Shown here piece by piece: positions 9,706 through 18,372 of a DNA stretch of 64,000 nt (positions are counted from its first letter, which is position 1; every line of letters starts with the position of its first letter). A model generated the notes under the pieces. It searched no databases and was not told the origin of the DNA. It saw only the letters and a list, made by a program, of their open reading frames with translations. The stretch lies in assembly GCF_000961885.1 (NCBI RefSeq), contig NZ_JZKH01000004.1, forward strand, positions 108,635 through 172,634, given 5' to 3'. Source of the DNA: Streptomyces rubellomurinus (GTDB taxonomy: Bacteria > Actinomycetota > Actinomycetes > Streptomycetales > Streptomycetaceae). The position numbers and the translations under genes were made by a program.

Positions 9706-10635
9706 TTGATCGACGTCCAGCGACTGGCGGTCCTGCGGGAGGTCTCCCGCCGCGGCAGCTTCAACCAGGCGGCCCAGGCCCTGCACTGCACCCCCTCGGC
9801 CGTCTCCCAGCAGGTCGCCGCGCTGGAACGCGGCCTCGGCGCGCCGGTGGTGGAGCGCTCCACCCGAGGGGTCACGCTCACCGACGCGGGCCGGCTGCTG
9901 GTGGAGGCCGCCGACGCGATCGCCGCCGAACTCGCCGACACCCAGCAGCGCATCGCCCGGCTGACCGCCGAGCGGACCGCCCTGACCGTCGCCACCTTCG
10001 CCAGCGGCGGACGACGGCTGCTGCCGTCGGTCCTCGCCGGCTTCGCCGCCGACCACCCGGAGGTCGAACTGACCGTCCTGGAGGCGGAACCGGAGGAGAG
10101 CCTGCCCGCCGTCCGCGAGGGGCGCGCCGACCTCGCCCTCGCCTACCACTTCGCCGGCCCGCCGCCCGCCCGGCCCGGCGACCGCTCCGGGCTCGACTGG
10201 ACGGCGCTCGGCGAGGACCCGCTGCGGGTCGTGCTGCCGCGCCGCCACCCCGCCGCCGCCCGCCACCGGGAGCGCCCCGAGGCGCCGCACCTGGCCGAAC
10301 TCGCCGACCAGCGCTGGATCCTGGGCTGCCGCAAGTCCGCCGACCAACTCGCCCACCACGCCGAGCTGGCCGGCGTCGAGCTGCGGATCTGCTGCACCGC
10401 GACGGACTACGAGTTCGCCCAGTCACTGGTCCGCGCCGGGATCGGCATCGCGCTGATCCCCGAGATCGGCCTTTCCCGGCACCCGGACCTGGTCGCCCTC
10501 CCGCTGGCCGAGCCCGGCCCGCGCCGCCACCTGGGCCTGGCCCTCGCCCGCCGCCGCCGCGGCCGCGGCCGGGCCGCGCGCCTGGCGGAGGACCTCGCCT
10601 CCCGGCTCGTCGCCGGAGGAACGGGAGAGGACTGA
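9706..10635 (+). CDS. LysR-family transcriptional regulator
   Basis: A 309-residue LysR regulator, the usual family length. The N-terminal winged helix spans residues 1-60 (F-N-Q-A-A-Q-A-L-H-C-T-P-S-A-V-S-Q-Q-V-A-A-L-E), followed by the periplasmic-binding-like effector domain (L-L-P-S-V-L-A-G-F through G-I-G-I-A-L-I-P). I choose the TTG at 9706 because TAGGAG lies 6 bases before it; an ATG at 9679 in the same frame has no such site. Divergent from the reductase at 9606, the classic layout of a LysR regulator and its target. Confidence 0.9.
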   Translation: MIDVQRLAVLREVSRRGSFNQAAQALHCTPSAVSQQVAALERGLGAPVVERSTRGVTLTDAGRLLVEAADAIAAELADTQQRIARLTAERTALTVATFASGGRRLLPSVLAGFAADHPEVELTVLEAEPEESLPAVREGRADLALAYHFAGPPPARPGDRSGLDWTALGEDPLRVVLPRRHPAAARHRERPEAPHLAELADQRWILGCRKSADQLAHHAELAGVELRICCTATDYEFAQSLVRAGIGIALIPEIGLSRHPDLVALPLAEPGPRRHLGLALARRRRGRGRAARLAEDLASRLVAGGTGED

Positions 10636-10709
10636 CGGCCGCCGGCGGGCGAGCAGAGCTGCCAGGCCCGTGGTCCCGCGGTGCCCCCCACCTGCGCTAG
10701 TCTCCCGCA

Positions 10710-11522
10710 ATGCCCAGCATGGATCGATCCTTCGTTCGACACCGGCGGGGCGTGACGATCGCGGGCCTCGTGCTCAGCACCGTCGCGCTCGCCGGCTGCA
10801 GTTCAGGTGGTACCTCTCCGGCTCCGGCCGCAGCGGCGTCCCCGCCTGCCGGTTCCACGAGCAGTGCGGCGCCGTCAGCTGCCGCACCGGTCGCGGCGAG
10901 TCCCACGGCCGCACCGCTGTCCTTCCGCTACCACGCGCTGGGCAAGCAGGAGTTCATCGACCAGACGCTGTCCATCGGCAACCGCGGGCGGACGAGCGTG
11001 GCGCCCACCCTGGCGATCACGGCCGTGGACGGCAGCGGGAAGGACCTGCCGGACGTACGGGTCACGACCGCGTACGGGAGCGACCGCGGCAGCCTCGTCG
11101 TCCAACCCGGCGGGGGCTTCGACGTCCTCGCCTTCAGCGGAGCCGGCGCCGACCAGGTCGCCGATGTCCGGGTGACGGTCAAGGAGTCCGCCCCGGCGGA
11201 CCTGCCGGCCGACGTCTCCCTCGTCGAGGCCGAGCCGGCGGACGCCGCCGGTCGGCCGATGAGCAAGTTCGACGCCTTCGAGCAGGTCGTGCTGAACAAC
11301 CCGAACACCACGGCGGTGTCGGTCCGCGTCGTGTACCTGGTCTACGACGAGCCGCAGCCCGGCAAGTCCCAGCAGGTGGTCGAGGCGGTCCCGATCGGCG
11401 GGCTGACCGCGGTCCCGGCCGGGGGCACCGCTGCCGTGCCCGTGTCGGGAGAGGCGAAGGCGGCCGTGCGGAAGTACGCGCACGGCCCGGCCGTCAGCGT
11501 CAAGGTCTACTTCTCCCGGTAG
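10710..11522 (+). CDS. Secreted lipoprotein, unknown function
   Basis: A 270-residue protein with a lipoprotein signal: basic R-H-R-R-G, hydrophobic core V-T-I-A-G-L-V-L-S-T-V-A-L and lipobox L-A-G-C near residue 29. A Ser/Ala/Pro linker follows (to about residue 70), then a beta-rich domain with two halves, each containing a strand pattern like I-G-N-R-G-R-T-S-V-A-P and V-L-N-N-P-N-T-T-A-V-S-V-R-V. It is expected to be anchored outside the membrane. An ATG three codons in (10719) is an alternative start. Family not recognised. Confidence 0.75.
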   Translation: MPSMDRSFVRHRRGVTIAGLVLSTVALAGCSSGGTSPAPAAAASPPAGSTSSAAPSAAAPVAASPTAAPLSFRYHALGKQEFIDQTLSIGNRGRTSVAPTLAITAVDGSGKDLPDVRVTTAYGSDRGSLVVQPGGGFDVLAFSGAGADQVADVRVTVKESAPADLPADVSLVEAEPADAAGRPMSKFDAFEQVVLNNPNTTAVSVRVVYLVYDEPQPGKSQQVVEAVPIGGLTAVPAGGTAAVPVSGEAKAAVRKYAHGPAVSVKVYFSR

Positions 11523-11543
11523 CCGGTAGCCGGTAGCCGGTAG
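11516..11543 (+). repeat. 7-bp tandem repeat CCGGTAG, four units, spanning the lipoprotein stop codon
   Basis: Four exact CCGGTAG units. The first contains the lipoprotein TAG stop. Because 7 is not a multiple of 3, the following TAGs fall in the other frames, giving stops in all three frames. Confidence 0.9.
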
Positions 11544-11548
11544 CAGTC

Positions 11549-11590
11549 CGCTCGCTTCGGAACGCACAGCCGTGCGTACCGGAGCGAGCG
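11549..11590 (+). terminator. Hairpin downstream of lipoprotein gene
   Basis: 19-base arms with one mismatch and one G-T pair (CGCTCGCT...ACGCAC against GTGCGT...AGCGAGCG) around an AGCC loop. No T-tract. Confidence 0.82.
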
Positions 11591-11617
11591 CACGGTCGGC
11601 GAGTGGGCTCGGGGGAA

Positions 11618-11639
11618 GATCACCGGTGCGCCGGTGATC
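11618..11639 (+). promoter_or_regulatory. Perfect 9-bp dyad upstream of acyl-CoA oxidase-like gene
   Basis: GATCACCGG, 4-base centre, CCGGTGATC, 49 bases before the ATG at 11689. It could be an operator or a second hairpin terminator; no regulator gene of obvious match is adjacent. Confidence 0.55.
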
Positions 11640-11688
11640 TCACTCACATGGCCGTGACCAAGGGCGAGGTCGGTCTCTTAGGCAGGAC

Positions 11689-13617
11689 ATGACGACGACT
11701 CCCAGCGGCCTGGCCCGGCGCGAATCCACGTACTGCCCTTCCCCGTTGACCTTACGTCCGCTCTCTGACGCCCCGTCGCCCGCGCCCGCGGCCGCGCCCG
11801 CTGGCCGTTCCGTGAGGGCCGAGCTGACCCGGCTGCTCTTCGCCGCGGACGAAGGCTCAGGGCACCGCGCCTGGCGGGCGTTGGCCGCCGACCCGGCCCT
11901 GCACCCGCGGACCGGGGACAGCGGCACCGAGCGGATCGCCGACGCCTACCGGCGGTTGCGGCTGCTCAACGGGCGTCTGGACGCCGCTGCGCTGGCCGCC
12001 GACCCGGCCCGGCTGGCGGCACTGCACGAGTGGACCAGCACCGTCGACGGAGCACTGACCGTGCTCACCGGGATCCACTACAACCTCTTCCTCGGCAGCC
12101 TGCTCGACCACGACCCCAACCCCAAGAGCCCGCTCGACGGGTACCTCCGGATGGACCGCGTCGGCACCTTCCTCTGCACCGAACTCGGCCACGGCAACGA
12201 CGCCACCGCGCTGGAGACCGTCGCCGACTACGACCGCACCGACCGCACCTTCACCCTGCACACGCCCAACCCCGGTGCCCAGAAGTTCATGCCCAACACC
12301 AGCGCGGCCGGGGGCCCCAAGTCCGCCGTCGTCGCCGCGCGCCTGCGCGTCGACGGGCGCGACCACGGCGTCTTCCTGTTCCACACCCCCCTCGTCGACG
12401 CGACCGGACCGCTTCCCGGCGTCACCGTCCGCGCTCTGCCGGTGCGGCCCGGAAGCCCGGTCGACCACTGCCTCACCTCCTTCGACCGCGTGACCCTGCC
12501 CCACGACGCCCTGCTCACCGGCGCGCACGGCCGACTCGCCGACGACGGGACGTTCACCAGCGCCTACGGCAGCCGCAGGAAGCGCTTCCTCACCGCGATC
12601 GGCCGGGTCACCGCCGGCAAGCTCTGCATGAGCGCCAGCGCCACCGGCGCCGCCCGGTCGGTCCTGGCCATCGCGGTCCGTTACGCCCACCACCGGGAGA
12701 TCTCGGGTGTCCGGCCGGAGCAGCGTCGCCCGCTGTGGAGCCTGCGCACCCACCACGGTCCGCTGCTCGCCGGCCTTGCCACCGTCTACGCGATGACCGC
12801 GCTGCACCGTGCGGTCGTGACCCGGTGGACCGGGCACGACACGGCCGACCCGGCGGACCGGGATGCCGCCGAGCGGCAGGTCGCCATCGCCAAGGGGTGG
12901 ACGACCTGGCAGGCCCGCGACCTCATCATCGAGGCCCGGGAGCGTTGCGGCGCCCAGGGGCTGCTGCCGGTCAACGGGATCATCGAGGCCGCCGCCGACA
13001 TCGAGGGCACCATCACCGCCGAGGGCGACAACCTCGCACTGTGGGCCAAGGCGGGGGCGGAACTGCTCCTGGAGGCAGGGGCGGACGGCGCGGCGGACGA
13101 GCCCGGACGAGGCGGTGACGACGGGACCCGCCCGGGCCGACCCGCCGACCTGGCCGACCCGGCGGCCCGGCAGGCCCTGTTGCGGACGGCCGGGCACCTG
13201 CGGCTGGCCCGCGCCAGGATCCGGCTGCGCGAGGTGCCCGTCAGGGACGGCGTGCGCCGCTGGAACTCCGCCGCCCCGGACGCCCTCGCCGCCGTCACGG
13301 CCCGGGCCGAGTGCGACGCCGCAGCAGCCCTGCTGGCCTGGACGGACGCCGCCACCGAGCCCCGCACCCGGGCCGTGCTGCTCGACCTGCACCGCCTGTT
13401 CACCCTGGACCGGATCGCCACGCACGCGACGACCCTGCTCGCCGCCGGCGTCCTCACGGCGGAACAGGCCGGGGTGCTTCCGGAACTGCAGGAACGATCA
13501 ATCGCACGCCTGGCCGGACACGGCCGCACGCTCGTGGACGCCTTCGACCTGCCCGAGGCGCTCATCGCCAGCCGTCCCATCGCCACCGCGGGGTACCAGG
13601 ACGCCTTCGCCTCGTGA
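11689..13617 (+). CDS. Acyl-CoA oxidase/dehydrogenase-like flavoprotein
   Basis: A 642-residue protein, the length of acyl-CoA oxidases rather than dehydrogenases. The central region matches the family: F-L-C-T-E-L-G-H-G-N-D flavin contact, F-M-P-N-T-S-A-A-G-G-P-K-S-A-V-V-A-A-R-L strand, a long helical part starting G-R-V-T-A-G-K-L-C-M-S and G-I-I-E-A-A-A-D-I-E-G-T-I-T-A-E-G-D-N near residue 440, where the catalytic Glu would sit. A disordered Asp/Gly linker lies at about 470-490, followed by a helical C-terminal domain. Presumed FAD enzyme oxidising acyl-CoA or a carrier-bound acyl group. Monocistronic, with a dyad and a hairpin upstream. Confidence 0.83.
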   Translation: MTTTPSGLARRESTYCPSPLTLRPLSDAPSPAPAAAPAGRSVRAELTRLLFAADEGSGHRAWRALAADPALHPRTGDSGTERIADAYRRLRLLNGRLDAAALAADPARLAALHEWTSTVDGALTVLTGIHYNLFLGSLLDHDPNPKSPLDGYLRMDRVGTFLCTELGHGNDATALETVADYDRTDRTFTLHTPNPGAQKFMPNTSAAGGPKSAVVAARLRVDGRDHGVFLFHTPLVDATGPLPGVTVRALPVRPGSPVDHCLTSFDRVTLPHDALLTGAHGRLADDGTFTSAYGSRRKRFLTAIGRVTAGKLCMSASATGAARSVLAIAVRYAHHREISGVRPEQRRPLWSLRTHHGPLLAGLATVYAMTALHRAVVTRWTGHDTADPADRDAAERQVAIAKGWTTWQARDLIIEARERCGAQGLLPVNGIIEAAADIEGTITAEGDNLALWAKAGAELLLEAGADGAADEPGRGGDDGTRPGRPADLADPAARQALLRTAGHLRLARARIRLREVPVRDGVRRWNSAAPDALAAVTARAECDAAAALLAWTDAATEPRTRAVLLDLHRLFTLDRIATHATTLLAAGVLTAEQAGVLPELQERSIARLAGHGRTLVDAFDLPEALIASRPIATAGYQDAFAS

Positions 13618-13654
13618 TCCGTCCGGCCGCGCCCGCCGGCGAGGTCCACGGCCC

Positions 13655-14404
13655 TCAGGCCAGGAAGCCCCGCAGCAGGGCGGCCGTCGCGGCGAGGTGT
13701 TCCTCGGTGGCGCGGCGGGCGGCGTCGCCGTCGCCGGCGAGGATGGCGCGGACCATCGCGCGGTGCTGGTCGGCGGCGTGCGCGATGTTCCGGTCCAGCA
13801 TGGGGATGGCGTTGAGGAGGTCGTTGAGGCGCATCCTGGCCTCGGCGATGGCCGTGGCGAGGGTGGGGGAGCCGGTGAGTTCGCCGATGGCGAGGTGGAA
13901 GCGCGAGTCGAGCTGGCGGTACTGCTCCTGCGGGGCCTGCTCCAGGTCGGTCAACCGGCTTTCCAGGTGGGCCCGTTGGTCGGGGGAGAGGGGGCGACGG
14001 GCGGCCGCCTCGGCGGCGCCGACCTCCAGGACATGACGGTAGGTCAGCGCGTCCTCCAGCGCGCCGCCCAGGTCGCGGGCGGCGCGGCGCAGGTCGGCGA
14101 CGTCCGGCGCGGGCATCCGGTAGGTGACGAAGGTGCCGCCGTAGCGGCCGCGGCGGGGCTCGACGCAGCCGGCCTGCTGCAGCGTGCGGAGCGCCTCGCG
14201 CAGGGTCTCCCGGCTGACGCCGAGCCGGGCGGCGAGGTCCCGTTCGGCGGGCAGGCGGTCGCCGAGTCCGAAGACGCCGAGCTTGATCGCCTGGAGCAGC
14301 CGCTCGACGGTCTCCTCGAAGGCGTTGCCGGTCCTGACCGGGCGGAAGATCGCCCCGGCCTGCCAGTCGAGCCGCGCTCGGTCGAGCGGTTCGTCCTCGT
14401 CCAC
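13655..14404 (-). CDS. GntR/FadR-family regulator (FCD domain)
   Basis: A 249-residue regulator. The N-terminal winged helix has the GntR signature (E-R-L-L-Q-A-I-K-L-G-V-F, G-D-R-L-P-A-E-R-D-L-A-A-R-L-G-V-S-R-E-T-L-R-E-A-L-R). The C-terminal all-helical FCD ligand domain (about residues 95-245) carries candidate metal-binding Asp/His in D-S-R-F-H and H-A-A-D-Q-H. The GTG at 14404 gives the family's normal length; the frame upstream is not similar. Divergent from the permease operon, so it most likely represses that operon and responds to its substrate or a gamma-glutamyl intermediate. Confidence 0.9.
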   Translation of the reverse strand: MDEDEPLDRARLDWQAGAIFRPVRTGNAFEETVERLLQAIKLGVFGLGDRLPAERDLAARLGVSRETLREALRTLQQAGCVEPRRGRYGGTFVTYRMPAPDVADLRRAARDLGGALEDALTYRHVLEVGAAEAAARRPLSPDQRAHLESRLTDLEQAPQEQYRQLDSRFHLAIGELTGSPTLATAIAEARMRLNDLLNAIPMLDRNIAHAADQHRAMVRAILAGDGDAARRATEEHLAATAALLRGFLA

Positions 14405-14500
14405 GCCGGAATCGTACCTACGAACGGGTTTCCCGCACTCGTTCCCTTCTCGCTCTTGACGCGGCCCCGATCCAGCCGGAACGATGCTGCTCACCCACCC

Positions 14501-14524
14501 CAATGGTCTGGTTCCGGGCCATTG
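14501..14524. promoter_or_regulatory. Candidate GntR/FadR operator
   Basis: An imperfect dyad with outer arms CAATGG and CCATTG and a TGGTCTGGTTCC-like core, resembling the TGGTC-type half sites of FadR-class regulators. It lies between the regulator and the permease operon. Confidence 0.5.
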
Positions 14525-14528
14525 AAGA

Positions 14529-14577
14529 GCTGTCCTCGAAGTGCTGTCCCCGAAGTGCCGTCCTCGAAGAGCCGTCC
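14529..14577 (+). repeat. 14-bp tandem repeat, three and a half units
   Basis: GCTGTCCTCGAAGT, GCTGTCCCCGAAGT, GCCGTCCTCGAAGA and a partial GCCGTCC. They start just after the candidate operator, inside the leader of the permease operon. Confidence 0.8.
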
Positions 14578-14660
14578 GACCGTCGAACCGGCCGGGGGTG
14601 CCGCGCCACGCCGTCGTGGCCCGGTGCTCTCCGGCACACCCTCAACCCCCAGGGGTGCCC

Positions 14661-16277
14661 ATGACCGACGCACGCTCACCCGACCACCCTGCCCCCGAAG
14701 TGTTTCCGGCGAACACCGCCCCCGTTTCCGCTCCGGTTTCCGCCGACGCTCCCACTACCCCCGTCTCCGCCCCCGTTTCCGCCGACGAGGAGCGGCTCCG
14801 CGAACTGGGCTACACCCAGGAACTGGCCCGCTCGATGTCGGGCTTCTCCAACTTCGCCGTCTCCTTCTCCATCGTGTCGATCCTCTCCGGCTGCCTGACC
14901 CTGTACGGAACGGGGATGAAGACCGGAGGCCCGGCCCTGATCGTCTGGGGCTGGCCGGTGGTCGGCCTGCTGACGCTCTGCGTCGGGCTGGCGATGGCCG
15001 AGATCTGTTCCAGCTACCCGACGGCCGGCGGGCTCTACTACTGGTCCGCCAAGCTGACCCGCACCCGCGGCCCGGCCTGGAGCTGGTTCACCGGCTGGTT
15101 CAACTTCCTCGGCCAGGTCGCGGTGACGGCCAGCGTCGACTACGGCGCCGCCTTCTTCACCAACGCGTTCCTCACGCTCCGCTTCGGCGTCGAGGCCAGC
15201 CCCGCGCACACCATGGAGATCTTCGCCGTCATCCTGCTGGCGCACGGCCTGCTCAACACCTTCGGGGTGCGCCTGGTCGCCGTCCTCAACAGCGTGTCCG
15301 TGTGGTGGCACCTGGTCGGCGTCGCGATCATCGTCGGCGCGCTCGCCTTCCTCCCCGACCGGCACGCCTCCGTCTCCTTCGTCCTCACCGAGTTCGTCAA
15401 CCAGACCGGCTTCCACAGCCAGTTCTACGTCGCGCTGCTCGGCCTGCTGATGGCCCAGTACACCCTCACCGGCTACGACGCCTCCGCCCACATGACCGAG
15501 GAGACCCAGGACGCCGCCCGCTCCGGCCCGCGCGGCATCGTCAACGCCATCACCGTCTCCCTGGTGGCCGGCTGGATCCTGCTGCTCGGCATCACCTTCG
15601 CGATCCGCGACTACGACGGCGCGCTCAACAGCGACACCCAGGTCCCGCCCGCACAGATCTTCATCGACGCGATCGGCGCCGGCGGCGCCGAGTTCCTCCT
15701 GCTCATCGTGATCGGCGCCCAGTTCTTCTGCGGCATGGCCTCCGTCACCGCCAACTCCCGCATGATCTACGCCTTCTCCCGGGACGGCGCGCTCCCCGGC
15801 TCCCGCCTGTGGCACCGCATCGACCCGCGCACCCAGACCCCGACCAACGCGGTCTGGCTGGCGACCGGCGGCGCACTGCTGCTCGGCCTGCCCGCGCTCT
15901 GGAACACCACCACCTACACCGCCGTGACCTCCATCTCCGTCATCGGCCTCTACATCTCCTACGTCATCCCGGTCTACCTGCGGCTGCGCCAGGGCGAGGA
16001 CTTCCCCCGCGGCCCCTGGCACCTCGGCCGGTGGAGCCGGCCGATCGGCCTCGTCGCGGTCGGCTGGACCGCGGTGATCACCGTCCTGTTCATGCTCCCC
16101 ACCGCCAGCCCGATCACCACCGAGAGCTTCAACTACACCCCCGTCGCCGTGGCCGTCGTCGTCGGCTTCGCCGGACTGTGGTGGCTGGCCTCCGCCCGGC
16201 ACTGGTTCACCGGGCCCCACGTCCAGGGCACACCACCCGAAACCGGCGCACGCGACACCGAACTGGAGGTCCGATGA
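14661..16277 (+). CDS. APC-superfamily amino acid/amine permease
   Basis: A 538-residue permease with about twelve hydrophobic segments. The family's first-segment motif is clear: L-G-Y-T-Q-E-L-A-R-S-M-S-G-F-S-N-F-A-V-S-F. Q-Y-T-L-T-G-Y-D-A-S-A-H-M-T-E-E-T lies in the middle, as in GABA/choline-type amino acid-polyamine-organocation transporters. The first 45 residues are a cytosolic tail in which P-V-S-A-P-V-S-A-D occurs twice. AGGGG precedes the ATG. It is the first gene of a coupled catabolic operon and probably imports the amine that the next gene glutamylates. Confidence 0.92.
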   Translation: MTDARSPDHPAPEVFPANTAPVSAPVSADAPTTPVSAPVSADEERLRELGYTQELARSMSGFSNFAVSFSIVSILSGCLTLYGTGMKTGGPALIVWGWPVVGLLTLCVGLAMAEICSSYPTAGGLYYWSAKLTRTRGPAWSWFTGWFNFLGQVAVTASVDYGAAFFTNAFLTLRFGVEASPAHTMEIFAVILLAHGLLNTFGVRLVAVLNSVSVWWHLVGVAIIVGALAFLPDRHASVSFVLTEFVNQTGFHSQFYVALLGLLMAQYTLTGYDASAHMTEETQDAARSGPRGIVNAITVSLVAGWILLLGITFAIRDYDGALNSDTQVPPAQIFIDAIGAGGAEFLLLIVIGAQFFCGMASVTANSRMIYAFSRDGALPGSRLWHRIDPRTQTPTNAVWLATGGALLLGLPALWNTTTYTAVTSISVIGLYISYVIPVYLRLRQGEDFPRGPWHLGRWSRPIGLVAVGWTAVITVLFMLPTASPITTESFNYTPVAVAVVVGFAGLWWLASARHWFTGPHVQGTPPETGARDTELEVR

Positions 16278-17632
16278 CCAGCCCCCGGCTCACCCTCGAC
16301 GAACTGCGGGACCGCGTCGCCGACGGGTCCGTCGACACCGTCGTGCTCGCCATGACCGACATGCAGGGGCGCCTGCAGGGAAAACGCGTCGCCGCCGAGT
16401 ACTTCCTCGCCGACGTCGTCCCCGGCGCCGCGGAGGGCTGCGGCTACCTGCTCGCCGTCGACGTCGACATGGACACCGTCGACGGGTACGAGGTCTCCTC
16501 CTGGGACGGCGGCTACGGCGACCTGACGCTGCGCCCCGACCTCGCCACCCTGCGGGCCGTCCCCTGGCACCCCGCCACCGTCATGGTCCAGTGCGACGTC
16601 ACCCACCACGACGGCACCCCGGTCTCCGTCTCCCCGCGCCAGATCCTGCAACGCCAGCTGGACCGGCTCGCCGGCTACGGCTGGCAGGCCCACGCCGCCA
16701 CCGAGCTGGAGTTCATCGTCTTCCGGGACAGCTACGAACAGGCCTGGGACAAGGACTACACCCGCCTCACCCCGGCCAACCAGTACAACGTCGACTACTC
16801 CATCCTCGGCACCGGCCGGATCGAGCCCCTGCTGCGCAGGCTCCGCAACGACATGGCCGGCGCCGGCCTCACCGTCGAGTCCGCCAAGGGCGAATGCAAC
16901 CTCGGCCAGCACGAGATCGCCTTCAAGTACGCCGACGCCCTCACCACCTGCGACAACCACGCCGTCTACAAGACCGGCGCCAAGGAGATCGCCGCCCAGG
17001 AGGGCTGCAGCCTCACGTTCATGGCGAAGTACGACGAACGCGAGGGCAACTCCTGCCACATCCACCTGAGCCTGCGCGACGAGCACGGCGCCCCGGTCTT
17101 CGCCGGCGACCGGCCGCACGGCTTCTCCCGCACCATGGAGCACTTCCTCGCCGGACAGCTCGCCTGCCTGGCCGACTTCGCCCTGCTGCTCGCACCCACC
17201 GTCAACTCCTACAAGCGCTACGTGCCCGGCAGCTTCGCGCCCACCGCCATCGCCTGGGGCCGCGACAACCGCACCTGCGCCCTGCGCGTGGTCGGCCACG
17301 GCCCCTCGCTGCGCTTCGAGAACCGCGTCCCCGGCGGCGACGTCAACCCGTACCTCGCGGTCGCCGCCCTGATCGCGGCCGGACTGCACGGCGTCGAGCA
17401 ACAGCTCGAACTCGAACCGGAGTTCACCGGCAACGCGTACACCTCCAACGCACCCCGGGTGCCCGCCACCCTGCGCGACGCCGTCGACGCCTTCGAGCGC
17501 AGCGCCGTCGCCACCGAGGCCTTCGGCAAGGACGTCGTCCGGCACTACACCCACGCCGGACGCACCGAACTCGCCTCCTACCAGCGGGCGGTGACCGACT
17601 GGGAACGGCGCCGCGGATTCGAGCGGCTGTGA
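16274..17632 (+). CDS. Glutamine synthetase-like gamma-glutamyl ligase (GlnA3/GlnA4/PuuA type)
   Basis: A 452-residue GS-fold ligase. It has the metal and glutamate-binding motifs A-T-E-L-E-F-I-V-F, V-E-S-A-K-G-E-C-N-L-G-Q-H-E-I, S-C-H-I-H-L-S-L, N-S-Y-K-R-Y and R-F-E-N-R-V-P-G-G-D-V-N-P-Y. It lacks the adenylylation tyrosine context of GSI. In Streptomyces coelicolor such paralogues make gamma-glutamylpolyamines (GlnA3) or gamma-glutamylethanolamide (GlnA4) instead of glutamine; the catabolic neighbours here argue the same. The ATG overlaps the permease stop (ATGA). ATP-dependent, cytosolic; the exact amine is inferred only. Confidence 0.9.
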   Translation: MTSPRLTLDELRDRVADGSVDTVVLAMTDMQGRLQGKRVAAEYFLADVVPGAAEGCGYLLAVDVDMDTVDGYEVSSWDGGYGDLTLRPDLATLRAVPWHPATVMVQCDVTHHDGTPVSVSPRQILQRQLDRLAGYGWQAHAATELEFIVFRDSYEQAWDKDYTRLTPANQYNVDYSILGTGRIEPLLRRLRNDMAGAGLTVESAKGECNLGQHEIAFKYADALTTCDNHAVYKTGAKEIAAQEGCSLTFMAKYDEREGNSCHIHLSLRDEHGAPVFAGDRPHGFSRTMEHFLAGQLACLADFALLLAPTVNSYKRYVPGSFAPTAIAWGRDNRTCALRVVGHGPSLRFENRVPGGDVNPYLAVAALIAAGLHGVEQQLELEPEFTGNAYTSNAPRVPATLRDAVDAFERSAVATEAFGKDVVRHYTHAGRTELASYQRAVTDWERRRGFERL

Positions 17633-18372
17633 CCGGCGACGACCGCCGACCACCGCTGATCGGCATCACCGGCTACCAGGACGACGCCGCCTGGTCCGTC
17701 TGGAACCAGCGCGCCTCCCTGGTGCCCCAGACGTACGTCGACGCCGTCGTCCGCGCGGGCGGCACCCCGGTGCTGCTGCCACCGCAACCCGGCGGGGTCG
17801 GACACCTGCTCGACGTCCTGGACGGGCTCGTCCTCGCCGGCGGACCGGACATCGACCCGGCCCGCTACGCGGCGCCCGCCGATCCGCGCACCGGCCCGCC
17901 CCACCACACCCGCGACGACTGGGAGAGCCGGCTCCTCGGCGCCGCCCTCGCGCGGGACCTGCCGGTGCTCGGCATCTGCCGCGGCATGCAGCTGCTCAAC
18001 GTCGAACTCGGCGGCACCCTCCTCCAGCACCTGCCGGACGGGAGCCACCAGATCGTCCCCGCCCGCTTCGTCCGCCACCGGGTCGGCCTGGTGGACGGCA
18101 GCCGGCTCGCCGCCGTCCTCGGGGCGGCCACCGAGGTCTCCTGCTACCACCACCAGGCCGTCGACCGGCTCGGCGCCGGTCTGCGGGCCACCGCCTGGAG
18201 CGCGGACGGCACCGTCGAGGCGATCGAACTGCCGGGCCGCCGCTTCGCGTTGGGTGTCCAGTGGCACCCCGAGACCGACCCCGACGACATACGCCTCTTC
18301 CACGCCCTGACCGCCGCCGGCCGCACCACCGCGAGCCGCACCACCGCCACCCCAGGGGAGACCAGCCCATGA
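17629..18372 (+). CDS. PuuD-type gamma-glutamyl amide hydrolase (class I GATase)
   Basis: A 247-residue class I glutamine amidotransferase-like hydrolase. Nucleophile Cys is in L-G-I-C-R-G-M-Q-L-L-N-V, the His and Glu in G-V-Q-W-H-P-E, and the substrate loop is S-C-Y-H-H-Q-A-V. This subfamily (PuuD, gamma-glutamyl-GABA hydrolase) removes the glutamyl group after the amine has been oxidised. The GTG overlaps the ligase stop by 4 bases (GTGA). The C-terminal 15 residues are Thr/Arg-rich and disordered. Confidence 0.92.
   Translation: MTGDDRRPPLIGITGYQDDAAWSVWNQRASLVPQTYVDAVVRAGGTPVLLPPQPGGVGHLLDVLDGLVLAGGPDIDPARYAAPADPRTGPPHHTRDDWESRLLGAALARDLPVLGICRGMQLLNVELGGTLLQHLPDGSHQIVPARFVRHRVGLVDGSRLAAVLGAATEVSCYHHQAVDRLGAGLRATAWSADGTVEAIELPGRRFALGVQWHPETDPDDIRLFHALTAAGRTTASRTTATPGETSP

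Noticed and set aside
14404..14503. N-terminal extension of the GntR regulator to 14503
   Set aside because: The extra residues have no similarity to the family and the GTG at 14404 gives the normal length.
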